This document shows, in pieces, positions 11,346-21,789 of a stretch of DNA of 64,000 bases. A program made the position numbers and the translations under genes. The notes under the pieces were generated by a model. That model saw only the letters and a program-made list of their open reading frames with translations. It was not told the DNA's origin and made no database searches. Source of the stretch: Harmonia axyridis (taxonomy: Eukaryota; Arthropoda; Insecta; Coleoptera; Coccinellidae); assembly GCF_914767665.1 (NCBI RefSeq), contig NC_059501.1:56296798-56360797 (forward strand), written 5' to 3'. Each line of letters starts with the position of its first letter. The first letter of the stretch is position 1.

Positions 11346-13203
11346 TTCTGTAGAGTGATAACTTCAGAATCCAAATAAAATGTCGGTTTTCTTCAAGGGA
11401 AGCTAAAGAGAATGAAGAATGGGGACGTTCCACTGGTCTTGTACTGCTTCATTGAACATTGTGCTACTGAACTTGAATGAAACTAAATGAATGCCAACGC
11501 ATATGTAGACTTCATACTGTCCCTGTCTTTGCCAATTGGCATACACCATATATGTGTGGACATGCCTTCGGTGGCATGGCTTGTTTTCTCGTTAGCCTTT
11601 TTTGGCAATTGCATGACGTCAGCACGTCTTTGAAAAATCTCGTTGACAAACGTCAAAAAAATTATTTTATAAAAAATTAGATTCTCTTCTGGATGTTTCA
11701 TGATGATATTTATTATTTTATAAATGCTGCTCTTAGCAGAAGAAAATTGAATGAAAAACAACCAAAACCCATTCTTATTACGAAAGAAATGATTACGCAC
11801 AGTCAGAATAAGTACATTCACAGCATACTAAAGAGTTGACAAACTTTAGAGATTGCCAGGTTTGGTGTGCGGTTATTATACAAGGTGAATACAGTTGGCA
11901 TCTCGGATTCGCCATCCATGACGTCATGTCATTGCTGAAATAAATATACTGTACTTCACGAATTTTGAATAACTACATTAGAAATTCGAAAATTAACACC
12001 TAATTCAACTTTTATGAGCTACATTATCTGAAATAACTAAATAATATTATCTGCTTTTGTGTGAAATTAGCGGTATTTTTTCGGCGGTATCTTAAATATT
12101 GAATATATTTTTGGTTACATAATATTGTTAGAGGCATGCAGAAATATTTTATTTTGGCTCCTAACATACCTATTAATTTATTCAATATTTTCCTGGTCTT
12201 TGGAAGACATTCTTCGGATATGGTGACATCGATTGCCAGTAACCAATTTACCTGCAGGTGAATAATCGATTGAGATATCTTAGAACTGCTTTCGAATCCA
12301 TAATCATGAATAAATTCATTTTCATCGACGCAAGATGTTTCACTGAAAATTCAAGATATTTATATGGATCAATGATCATCCATAGATTAGAATCGAGTTA
12401 CTGTGCTTCCTAAAACTCTGACTCACTGATTCTTTCCTTCAAGCTTCTATCACACCAAAAATATTTGTCTTCTTTTCTCTTTTTGAAGAACAATGAATCA
12501 AAATGAATTGATAGGTGTGAGAATAGAATAATAATGATTCTTTCAACTGATTAGAGATTTGAGTATTTGATAACTGATAAAGTACAGTTATAATTGGACA
12601 TTTTTCAATATTAGGTTTTCATCTAACTATTTAATTCGATTTTTTCAGTGAAATTAAATTTTCCTATTCCCAACTACAGATATCCTCAAATTATGTGTAT
12701 TTTAGAATAATGTACATTTTAATATATGTAACTATATTTGACATTAAGACACTAGAGATCTTTTTTTAATTTATACAAATTCCGAAAAGTGACAATCATT
12801 ATAATCGTAGAACATTTGATTCTCCATCTATTTCAATCTTATTTTATTTTTTGCAGTTTCAAGTATTTTTGTATATTTGTATTTGTTTTATTCAAAATGT
12901 TTAATTATGAAATAGTATAAACCTATTTCTAGATGAAGAGCTTAACATCAGAAAATCTTTTGAATTTCTTTAATATTTTGGTTTTTTAATCTCATCTTAG
13001 AGGTTGATTTTGTTAAGATTTAGGGTATGGATCTAGTGAGAACAGCTTTTTGATTAACTCTCTATATTCAAGTTTTGAATTTGTGCAGTTTCAAATATTT
13101 CTTTATTTCTATTATTATATACTTTCTTATAATAGAGCAGCTCAATACTAACACCCCTAGGATTCTCTCATTGAGATACCGACAAAATCAACAGTTTGAT
13201 CAT
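11346..13203. other. Long AT-rich interval without recognised gene
   Basis: Frames at 11477-11821 have no recognisable product. A small hairpin-like GC-rich segment near 11530-11600 could be part of a short repeat. From 11850 to 13200 I see only AT-rich sequence with long T and A runs. Confidence 0.4.
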
Positions 13204-13706
13204 TGAAATTTTTTTTATGTGATGTGTATAGGGTAGTCACAGCACAATTCAATTTCTTTGTCATATATACAGGGTGTTCAAAGGCAAAGAGATTGACCAA
13301 AGTTACCTTTTTTGTATTGCAACACTTTGTAAATGAATTCAAAAATGGAGTGGTTCAAATAATGATGAGCTTCTTCATATACTTTATACCGTACAAGCAC
13401 CATTTACGAGAAAATGGCAAAAAATCTCATAATTAATATTTAAACATCAACTACAAATAATGGCCGGAAACTTTCTTATTTCCAGTGGCACGCCCAGTAT
13501 TTTATGTGTATCTAATTGATCGTAAAAATTTATTTCGAAACTATCTTTCTTAGATTTTCCTACGCCTAAAACTTATAGTTTTTCAAGTTATGTGATTTGA
13601 AATATTTGGGCCATTATTTTTAGCTGATGTTTGAATGGCTGTATATGTGAAAATAATTTCAAATTGTGCTTCTGGCTACCCTATACACATCACAATAAAA
13701 TTTTCA
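13204..13706. repeat. Concentric palindrome around a CAGGG/TA insert
   Basis: Outer arms 13204-13269 and 13642-13706 are imperfect reverse complements that share GATGTGTATAGGGTAG. Exactly between them lies a segment starting CAGGGTGTTCAAA (13270) after TA and ending TTTGAATGGCTG (13641) before TA. An element with CAGGG/TA ends therefore sits at the centre of an older short palindrome, or the whole is one composite. Confidence 0.65.
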
Positions 13707-13753
13707 AAATATTTTCATTCACACTCTTAAAACAGACAATATCGAATAAGGTA

Positions 13754-13935
13754 CTGGGTGATTTTTCAACCTGACAATTGTTTTTTGAAGAAAATGATGT
13801 GATAATTGAATGTACTCATTTATTTTATTAGTACTAATTCATATTATACTGCACTGATCATTTCATCCAAATTGAATTAGCCATACTGAAGTAATTAATT
13901 AAAGTACAAGTGGTCGAATGAGACAAATCACCCTG
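13754..13935. mobile_element. Short CAGGG/TA MITE, 182 bp
   Basis: The left end CTGGGTGATTTTTC follows TA and the right end …AAATCACCCTG precedes TA. This is the same end type as the large palindromes. The interior is AT-rich and non-coding. Confidence 0.6.
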
Positions 13936-14065
13936 TAAAGTCTTAATTTAGGCCCCCAACCATATACCAAAGATTGACGAGTTTAAACTTCTAAAATCTG
14001 ACTGTCTCCTCTGGAATTACCCTGTATAGATCAATAAATATCAACATTTCGTTTATACCTCTAAA

Positions 14066-14249
14066 GGCGGCCTCTCACGATGCGCCCAGGTTCGAGCGTT
14101 TCGATAATTTTACAGTCGGGCAGCTCGGGACACGACCGCACGACTGTAAATCAGAGAATGAACTTGACTGCCCGACTGGAATCTCTTGAACGCCTGCTAC
14201 CAAACGCTCGAAAAAACGCTTCGTGAGTGGCGGGCATAATGCCCGCCAC
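14066..14249. repeat. GC-rich short element with hairpins
   Basis: This island stands out from the AT-rich surroundings. Left GGCGGCCTCTCACGATGCG and right CGCTTCGTGAGTGGCGGGC are imperfect inverted repeats. Inside are a TTTACAGTCG…CGACTGTAAA stem (about 14110-14152) and, at 14227-14249, a 23 bp palindrome around a single A. It is probably a short DNA-transposon derivative. No target duplication was resolved. Confidence 0.5.
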
Positions 14250-14840
14250 GGTAGGTTATACTTTCTTTGCTTCTGCTAACTTTAAATCAACATACAGAAA
14301 AATTTATCAATTTTGAATAAAAAATTGAATGGTATTTTATCAGCTGACCTGATGATGGTTTGATAATACTGAAATCGATTGCTATAGTTTCTGAGAACTT
14401 GTTGAACTATTGAACTATAATTTCTTTATTTGAAAATGACCGTAAGAAATGGAAAATGAGAATAAATTCACTATATCCTAGAACAATAATGAGGTACAAA
14501 AATTTGCAATGGTTATTTTATCGCACAACTACTTGTCCAGTTGACAACAACCCTCAAGAGATCATTATGCCTTGTGTTCAGATAAAATCAGGCGAGTCTG
14601 GGTCAACGATTGTTTCAGTACCTGTGATCTGAAAACACCATTTTAAATGTCCTTAGATATCGAATTGCAATTATCGCTCTGAGAAGTGTGGAATTTTAAT
14701 TTTATTAATATGTTGGAATTTTAACATTTATCTTTACATTTATAGGTATCGTGGGAATTTTTTGTTCGAAGTAAAAAGGGACTACATTTAATGAGTGTCA
14801 TATGAAGGTAGTTTACCAGCATTTTCATACAATTCAAATA

Positions 14841-15550
14841 CAGGGTGTTTCCAATAAGAAGTTGAATTTTGAATAGCCCGCTATCTCGGCAGCTGTAACT
14901 TTTGAAGCTGTTATCTTCTGACATTTGGCAAGTAAAAACTACTCCTTCAGGTACTAAAAATGGAAGATACACGCTTCTACAATGCATTGAAAATGGATAA
15001 AATACTCTACAAAATTGGTGAAAACTTCACAGTTCACAAAACCAAAGCTCTTTCGGTAGACAATAATGGAACTGGTGACAATATTCTCCAAAGCTGTTGT
15101 GAGCTGTGAGTCGTTCAAAACAATTGAGAATATTGCGGTTGTGGCTCGTAGTGTTGACAAAAACCCAGGTCTGACGATTATTCGTAGATCTTGGAATTAG
15201 TATTTCTACAAACGACATAACATCGTATTTTACAAAAATACTATTTGGGATAATTATGTTGACGACATTTATCTTCAACAGTACGGCGCTACGTGGAACA
15301 TGAGCATCAAAACAATCGGAATTCTGGAAGAAATGTTTCCTGGCCATGTTTTTTTTTGGCCACGTGAAAGATTAGGTCTATGCCAATGCTCAACAATCGA
15401 TTCAAGATGAAATTCGTGAAATTATCGAGGGCATACAGCCGCAAATGTGCGAAGTGGTCATGAAAAATTTCATGAAGAGGATATGGTGTTGCAACCGTAG
15501 TCGTGACTCGTGGCGGTCATTTGGCTGATATCATTTTCCATCATTAATGA
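14841..15550 (+). pseudogene. Mariner-related transposase fossil T1 (copy 2) with intact CAGGG left end
   Basis: The element begins TA-CAGGGTGTTTCCAATAAG at 14839. After a short leader the forward strand reads a decayed transposase: IGENFTVHKTKALSVD, then VVARSVDKNPGLTIIRRSWN, then YLQQYGATWNMSIKTIGILE and MFPGHV, and near the end CCNRSRD with a frameshifted RGGHLADIIFHH and stop near 15543. Order and motifs match the T1 family at 7050-7700. In YLQQYGA a tyrosine stands where the catalytic aspartate is expected (QQDGA in living members). A block around WPPRS/DLTP is deleted. No matching right terminus was found. This copy links the CAGGG/TA end type to a transposase family. Confidence 0.82.
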
Positions 15551-15712
15551 CAAACCTTCTTCTTTAGGTACAATGATAAACATCCATTACTTTCTCTTAA
15601 AATATATTCCTTTTTTTCAATATAACAATAATAAATTGCCTTTATTGAATCAAAAAAACATGTCAAGAGGCGAATTTCAGCACAGCTACTTTTACTTAAC
15701 CACTTTAAAATA

Positions 15713-16995
15713 TCAGGTGTGTGAATAAGTCTTTCCCGTTTTTTGTAATAGATGGCGCCACCAATACTGTGCGAGTATTTAATGGTTACATATGTCATAA
15801 TCAAAGCTTATTCATCTGTCAACAATTCCACACTAACACATTAGTTGAAATTTTTTCGCATCATAAATTTTTGAAATCGTGAAAATGTCGAAATTTGAGC
15901 CGAGTCGACATCATTTGCGGGAAGTTTCACTTTATTGGTTCAATTTGAAGAAATCTGCTGCCGAGGCGCATCGGTTGCTTCAGGAAGCTTATGGAGAAGG
16001 TTGTGTCGATGATTCAAGTGTTCGCGGATGGTTTCGACGCTTCAAAAGTGGCGATTTCGACGTGGAAGACAAGGAGCGTTCCGGGCGGCCGCAAATCTTT
16101 GAAGATCAAGAATTGGCGACTTTGCTTGATGAAGATTCGTGTCAAACGCAAGAAGAACTTGCTGAAGCATTGGGAGTTGACCGAACAACCATTTCCAAGC
16201 GTTTGAAAGCCATGGGAATGATCCAAAAGCAAGGAAATTGGGTGCCGTACGAACTGAAGCTGAGAGACGTCGAACGGCGTTTTTTCACTTGCGAACAGCT
16301 GCTTCAGCGACATAAAAGAAAGGGTTTTCTGCATCGTATCGTGACTGGCGATGAAAAATGGATCCGTTACGATAATCCGAAGCGAAGAAAATCATGGGGA
16401 CTACCCGGCCATGCATCATCATCGACGGCCAAGCCAAATATTCTTGGCGCCAAGCTCATGCTCTGTATATGGTGGGACCAGCTAGGTGTGGTTTACTATG
16501 AGCTTCTGAAACCGAATGAAAGGATCACAGGCGAGGTCTATCGACGACAATTGATGCGTTTGAGCCGCGTACTGCGAGAAAAACGGCCACAATACTCCGA
16601 CAGGCACGACAAAGTTATTTTGCAACATGACAATGCTCGCCCACATGTTGCACAGCCGGTGAAAACATACTTAGAAACGCTCAAATGGGAAGTCCTACCC
16701 CACCCGCCGTATAGTCCAGACATTGCTCCGTCTGATTACCATCTCTTCAGATCGATGACGCATGGCCTGGCTGACCAGCACTTCCATTCCTACGAGGAAG
16801 CCAAAAAATGGGTGGATGACTGGATAGAGGCCAAACCGGTCGAATTTTTTCGCAACGGGATTCGTATGTTGCCAGAAAGATGGGGAAAAGTCGTAGCTAG
16901 CGATGGCCAATACTTTCAATAATTCATTTGTAACCATTTTTTCACAATAAATGCTCAAAATTTGAAAAAAAACGGGAAAGACTTATTCACACACA
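15713..16995 (+). mobile_element. Mariner element M1 with intact transposase, 3' tip altered
   Basis: The left end follows TA (15711-15712) and reads TCAGGTGTGTGAATAAGTCT. The right end carries the same 28 bp block in reverse complement, running from the C-run side of the CGGGAAAG word near 16973 to CACAC at 16995. On the right the last bases expected to mirror the left tip (CCTGA then TA) are replaced by an A-run, so the 3' end looks damaged or the assembly is ambiguous there. The element is about 1.28 kb, a normal full-length mariner, and holds one uninterrupted transposase gene. Confidence 0.92.
15885..16922 (+). CDS. Mariner transposase (DD34D), full length and uninterrupted
   Basis: The protein cuts and pastes the M1 element at TA dinucleotides. 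The ATG at 15885 gives 345 residues, the usual mariner length; a GTG two codons upstream is not needed. In order: N-terminal helix-turn-helix region (residues about 1-110, with GWFRRFKSGDFDVED), linker WVPYEL (119-124, the usual WVPHEL with H changed to Y), then the catalytic triad. D156 lies in VTGDEKW, D249 in LQHDNARPH and D284 in APSDYHLF, with 34 residues between the last two. The end LPERWGKVVASDGQY is typical. No stop or frameshift is present. Its base composition is clearly more GC-rich than the flanks, fitting a recent arrival. It could be active if the damaged right terminus is tolerated. Confidence 0.96.
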   Translation: MSKFEPSRHHLREVSLYWFNLKKSAAEAHRLLQEAYGEGCVDDSSVRGWFRRFKSGDFDVEDKERSGRPQIFEDQELATLLDEDSCQTQEELAEALGVDRTTISKRLKAMGMIQKQGNWVPYELKLRDVERRFFTCEQLLQRHKRKGFLHRIVTGDEKWIRYDNPKRRKSWGLPGHASSSTAKPNILGAKLMLCIWWDQLGVVYYELLKPNERITGEVYRRQLMRLSRVLREKRPQYSDRHDKVILQHDNARPHVAQPVKTYLETLKWEVLPHPPYSPDIAPSDYHLFRSMTHGLADQHFHSYEEAKKWVDDWIEAKPVEFFRNGIRMLPERWGKVVASDGQYFQ

Positions 16996-16999
16996 AAAA

Positions 17000-17815
17000 A
17001 AAAAATTACAAAAATTTGTAATAAAAAAAAAAAAGTAGGTACAATTCTTGAGAAAAATACGATCATCTAAAAATAAAATCATATTCTGTTGAAAACACCA
17101 GGAAAAAAAAGAAAAGATATTCACAATACATATGCAAACATAAAAAAATTATTGGTGACTCACTCAACTTATTCACCCTGCAATTGCAACAATAATTTTC
17201 CAATATTTCATTTTAAAAACGTCTCTGAGAGTGTTTTGTAACTGAGGAACTGAGTTATAAACAGTGACTACGTTGTAAGTGACTCGAAACGGTAAGACGG
17301 AATCTTGGCAAATCCAAAGTATGAGAATGGCGTATATAACGTTCATGCAAAACTCCCCTAAACATCACCTTATCAAAATGAAAACACTTTATAATAAGTT
17401 TCGTGAAATAAAAACTGCGCAAGGTTAGAAATTGAGAAACAATGTGTGAGAAGTTTCAATTTTTTGTTGAAAAGAATTTGAATTGAATAAAATAATTGCA
17501 TGTCAATAATTGACCAATAACTACCTACTTTTTGAAACCCTACAAATTTCATTCGAATTCTCGAATATAATTTCAAAGCGAGAATAAGTAATATAAATAC
17601 CTACAAAATACGAAGCATTTGTGAATTAAAACTATTTTTTCATGCAGAATCACCACCTAAATTTTGTTGTACTTATTCACTAACACTCTGTATAGATGAG
17701 AGCTAAAAATAATAAGATTCTCCTGAAATTCGGCACGAATTGAATTTAAAATTTCATCTCGATGGAACTGAGGAACATCTATGAATCTATGGAGGGTGAT
17801 GAATACAGGATATTC
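17000..17815. other. AT-rich flank with two CAGGG-like solo ends
   Basis: No gene seen. ACTTATTCACCCTG (ending near 17178) and ACTTATTCACTAACACTCTG (ending near 17690, before TA) look like right termini of two further elements whose left ends were not found. Confidence 0.4.
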
Positions 17816-18600
17816 CTAAATTGGAGGTACGAAAGAAAAAGAGAGATGATTTCAAGGAAATAAAGTCCTATTAATATGAGCCCGCAAACGCATTGTTTTC
17901 AAGATACGAGTACAGGGTGTTTCTTGTAGTCCTACCTTTTTGAAATGATTATGTCATTCAATCGAATCTTTCTTATCTTCGCTACATATTGGGTAATTAA
18001 ATACTAAAACTTGTCATTAATTTTCGAAATTGATTCCTCGCATATTCCTTGGTGAAACATAATATTAATAAAAGAAAATGAACAAAATATTATATATTTT
18101 TTTTAAAATTATGAAACGTATAGTCAAGCGTTTGATTTATTTTCTTTTATTAATATTGTAATTAATTTATTCATCAAATCTCACCAACTGGATCTTCATG
18201 ATAATTTATAATTTGGATTTTCCTGAGGATTACTAGGAAATTGTTCGAATTTTTTTTCTGGAAATCAGTAGCATATACGACGAAACTACAGAAAAGCAAA
18301 AAGTGTAACTTGGTCAAAAAATCTTTTTACATTTTTCTAAACTTCCAGTGGTCCACCAAAAAAAATTCTGAAGGAAATGAGCGTGAGCGTGCACTGTTCC
18401 AGAAAAAACACCACCCTGTAGATTTGCATTCACTATTACCATGTTACATGATGACAACTTTGAATTGGAATACTTATGCCGAATTCAAGTTAAATATCAT
18501 GTGGAGGGAAGATGCTGTGAGAAAAAAATCAAACTTTTTCTCCAATTTAGGAAGACCTTGTAGACATTTTTTCTGTTTTTTAATCAATTGTTGGTTATAA
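17816..18600 (+). repeat. Repeat R1, copy at 17.8 kb
   Basis: It starts TA-CAGGATATTCCTAAATTGG and continues with the R1 marker block CCCGCAAACGC…TTTTCAAGATACGAG and an internal ACAGGGTGTTTCTTGTAGTC. The same order of blocks recurs at 26869-27457, 45036-45535, 62062-62666 and, in reverse, 31395-31995 and 59450-59600. This copy has an extra AT-rich stem insert (18061-18157). The 119-codon frame at 18241-18600 lies inside R1 and is not supported as a gene, because the other copies do not keep it open. Confidence 0.75.
18061..18157. repeat. AT-rich stem-loop inserted in R1
   Basis: AATATTAATAAAAGAAAAT (18061-18079) is repeated as its exact reverse complement at 18139-18157, giving a 19 bp perfect stem with a ~59 bp loop. 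Other R1 copies lack this segment. Confidence 0.6.
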
Positions 18601-18639
18601 ACGAAAAAAAACCAATGGGTAATTGAGAACGTCATATTT

Positions 18640-19155
18640 CCTGACGGGCCGCGGCGAGACTATCACTTGTTAATGTCAAAAGTTGAGTGTTTGAAAGATT
18701 TATTCGTTCGCTCAATCATTTTTCATGAACCTCGACGAAATGCGTCGTCCAGAAGCAGACCTGATTGACAGTGACGAGGAAGAAAGTGGCTGTTCGATGT
18801 TCCGATCGCGGTCTGTCGGAGAGTTTGGCACTAAATTTACAGATTATCGTGTATCTGTCACTAGGTTTTATGCCTCGAACCTTTAGACCGTACAGAAGTG
18901 GGAATACAACGTCATTTTCACGAGCCTGTTCCATTTCATCACAAGACATGTATTTGCGAACTTTGAACCGAAAATGGTTTATAAGTTCCTGCTTCTCTGA
19001 ATATCTCAACTAGTTTGAAAAGAAATTTATAATGAATATCACGTTTGAAGTCGAAGTAAAAAACTAAATGTAACAGCTACTTGCGCTGTAGGTATCTTGA
19101 TTTATTCCTGGATTTCTACGATGCCGATGAACAATTCGTAAGTAATATATCTGAT
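18640..19155. other. Coding-like segment, product unknown
   Basis: Base composition rises here and frames lengthen on both strands. Forward from the ATG at 18726 there are about 54 acidic codons (MNLDEMRRPEADLIDSDEEE…). Reverse 18716-19009 is open for 97 codons. Near 19085-19155 a short forward frame YLDLFLDFYDADEQF runs to a GTAAGT. I recognise none of these. It may be an eroded exon cluster or an unknown transposon ORF. Confidence 0.25.
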
Positions 19156-19710
19156 ATTCACTTTCACAATACAACATAGCGTACGATCGATGAAAGATTA
19201 CCTATCATAATACAAGATACAAAGGGCGGTACGGCATGCAAAGCTTCGAAAACTAAATGGGATTAAAAACACGTGTTCCGCTGAAAACATTTAGCATTTA
19301 ACAGTAACTAGTTTCGAATGCAAAATCGTAGGAACCACATATAACTCGAAAGCGAAGATAGTGTTGTTTTTCGTCTTTGTGAAATACATTTCATCCCTCT
19401 TTCAATTAGGGTAATAGGCAATGCTGCTTATATTGGTTGGCTTAGTAAAGAAGGTTTGAAGATTTTTATTGCAGGGAATGTTGATAAACTCAGCGGAGCG
19501 GATCAACCTCATGTTGTTTTTGAGAATCAAGACTCTATTTTTTTAGAGATATGAAAAGTCGGCCACAAACTGGGCTTAATTGCCGCACCTGAAACAGTCG
19601 CTTCACTGTTTCACCCTTAACGCCGACCCTGAATATAATAACCCCTTTCGTACGGAATGTCATTGTTTCGAAAAAAAATCTTCGAAATCGGACAAGAAAA
19701 GAATGTTTGG
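19020..19710. other. No gene seen left of mariner M2 copy 1
   Basis: Beyond the short YLDLFLDFYD frame near 19085-19155 this is unremarkable AT-rich sequence. The 74-codon reverse frame at 19535-19759 runs into the mariner end and is not supported. Confidence 0.35.
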
Positions 19711-19712
19711 TA

Positions 19713-20865
19713 TTAGGTGTAAAACTTTGCTTCCGCCGTTTTGCAATAGATAGCTTCAAATAAATAGATGGTAGATCTCATTCAATAAGCTAAGGTATTT
19801 GTAAACATCACGCCATTAAAATATTAATCGATTTGTGTCTGCCTCATAAAGTTATTCTCTATTGAAAATGTCAGCTTACCAGCTAAATTCTCCTCTTTTG
19901 CGTAAGGTTTTAATTTTCCGCTTCAATATAAAGAAATCTGTGACTGAGGTTTATCGAATGCTCTCAAATACCAATCGTGAGGCCGCTATAAGTGAAAGAA
20001 CATGCACAGAGTGGTTTCAATGCTTCATGAACGGTGATTTTGAGGTCGAAGACCAGCATGGCGGAAGAGAGAAGATTCTTGAAGATGCTGAATTGGAGGC
20101 ATCACTTGACCAAGACTCGTGTCAAACGCAACAAGAATTGGCAGGATCATCGGGAGTGATCGTACGAGTTGAAGCCGAGGGATATTGAACGGCGTTTGTT
20201 TGCTTGTGAACAGCTGCTTGCAAGGCAAAGATGGCAATGATTTCTGAATCGCATTGTGTCTTTAGAAGAAAAATGGGTTCAAGTGCAGAAAATCATGGGG
20301 ATATCCCGGTCATGCCTCCACGTCAACGGCCAAACTGAATATTCAAGGTTCCAAGGTTATGCTCAGTATTGTAGTGTATTATGAACTGTTAAAACTGCCT
20401 GAAACAATCATAGGCGATCGTAATCGAACGCAATTAATGCGTTTGAGCATTGAAAAACAAACGGTACAACGAGAAACATGATAAAGTGATTTTATATCAT
20501 GTCAATGCTCGACCCCATGTTGCGAAAGTGGTCAAGACATACAATTTGGAAACATTGAAATGGGAAGTTCTACCCCACCCGCCGTATTCTCCAGACGTTG
20601 CTCCCTCGGACTATCCCTTGTTTCCATCAGTGGCACACGGCCTAGCTTATGTTCTTATGAAGAAGAAAAGAATTGCATCGATTCGTTTATCACTTCAAAA
20701 AATGATCAGTTTTTTCAACGCTGGATTCGTACGCTGTCCGAAAGATGGGAAAAAGTAGTGGCCAGCGATGGACAATACTATGAATCATAAATGTATATTC
20801 AGTTTGTTACGATAAGGCTTCGAATTTCGGAGAAAAAATGTTATTAGCCACACTAGAAATTTCAT
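19713..20865 (+). mobile_element. Mariner family M2, copy 1, right terminus lost
   Basis: After TA (19711-19712) the left end reads TTAGGTGTAAAACTTTGCTT followed by CCGCCGTTTT. This matches the ends of the M2 copy at 28724-29971. At the right, sequence homologous to that copy continues to about 20845, then diverges exactly where the CCGCCGTTTT end should start, so the 3' inverted repeat is gone. The element cannot transpose as it stands. Confidence 0.85.
19868..20790 (+). pseudogene. Mariner M2 transposase, broken
   Basis: It starts MSAYQLNSPLLRKVLIFRFN at 19868 and continues through CTEWFQCFMNGDFEVEDQHG to about 20188, where an internal deletion joins GSSGV directly to later sequence. After more frame changes come the HVNARPHVA block (first residue of the HDN motif changed to V) near 20499-20527 and VLPHPPYSPDVAPSDYPLF near 20565-20625. 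The end SERWEKVVASDGQYYES stops near 20790. Compared with intact M1, the WVPYEL linker and the first catalytic block are deleted or shifted. Confidence 0.88.
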
Positions 20866-21028
20866 AGTTGAATTTTAAGAATGTGTAGTCGAATCAGAAG
20901 TCAAATAATTAATCAATAGTTCTTTCCATAAAATATAAGATCTATTGACATAATATTTGGTACCTACTAAAACAAGTTGCTATAACACATTTTTATATTA
21001 ACTCTATGGAATGGAAAAAGGTACCTCT

Positions 21029-21368
21029 CAGGGCCTCCACCAGACATTTTAGCGCCTGCTTTGCCTAGTTTGTTAGACTTTTCTTTAATGGAGCCTATGT
21101 TTCTCCAAGACATCATATCAATATCATATAAAATCGTATTTGTCAATTTGAAATCGCCTTGTCTAAATTATCAAACGACGTTTTGTCGATTTAATCAAAA
21201 AACGTCCTGAATTGTTTAAAAGTACGACGCTCTATTCATAAGATTAAAGTAAAGAGACAACGTAGTTCTTAAAGGTGCAAAAATTCTTGTTTTATTAACT
21301 GACTTTGCGCCCCCACAATTTGGCGCCCCGGCAAAATGTCCGGTATGCCGCTCCTGGCGGCGGCCCTG
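21029..21368. mobile_element. hAT-type MITE, 340 bp, perfect 8 bp target duplication
   Basis: The ends are CAGGGCCTCCACCAG on the left and CTGGCGGCGGCCCTG on the right. GTACCTCT flanks both sides (21021-21028 and 21369-21376). The interior from about 21050 to 21310 resembles 57545-57830 inside another hAT element. It is non-coding; the 63-codon frame at 21305-21496 crosses its boundary. Confidence 0.88.
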
Positions 21369-21513
21369 GTACCTCTATGTGGCAATTTGAGTTTTGTATA
21401 GAGCCTTTTAGCGGTTTTTCATTCATGAATCAATGTAACTGTAGACAGGTTTTTTTTGTTAAAGCAGGCCTAAACGGGCCATTTTGTGGAGATTGAGTGA
21501 TTCAGTGCACTAT

Positions 21514-21786
21514 TCACCGACGATCATCGAAAGACTCGATTTGGACTGCAAGCTTTGGACGCCTGAATCTGGTGGAAAATGCGTCGTACTCGAGACATTC
21601 TCTGGCTAACCGATTGCGGTGTTCTATTGCTTTCCCAAAAGTTTTGAGAGCAATTGCATGAAGAAATGTTTTCAACGATGATATGTTCACCTCACGATGG
21701 AGCAAGAACAGGTGATCGATTGTTGAATTTCCTGCTTTGGACCCCGCCTGCTCTTCCGCCTCCATATCCGCGTAGGAAAAGAAAAA
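21514..21786 (-). pseudogene. Possible LINE reverse-transcriptase fragment
   Basis: The reverse frame begins EAEEQAGSKAGNSTIDHLFL, which resembles the RT segment 'EEQAGFR.GRSTIDHLF' of non-LTR elements. The remainder (FGKAIEHRNRLARECLEYDA…) does not match a block I know. It could be RT joined to unrelated sequence. Confidence 0.4.
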
Positions 21787-21789
21787 TCT

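Noticed and set aside
15879..15884. GTG start giving a 347-residue mariner transposase
   Set aside because: The ATG at 15885 gives the family's usual 345 residues and standard catalytic numbering; an upstream GTG start is not expected in a eukaryote.
18241..18600. 119-codon frame in R1
   Set aside because: Other R1 copies do not keep this frame open and it contains the AT-rich low-complexity bias of the repeat.
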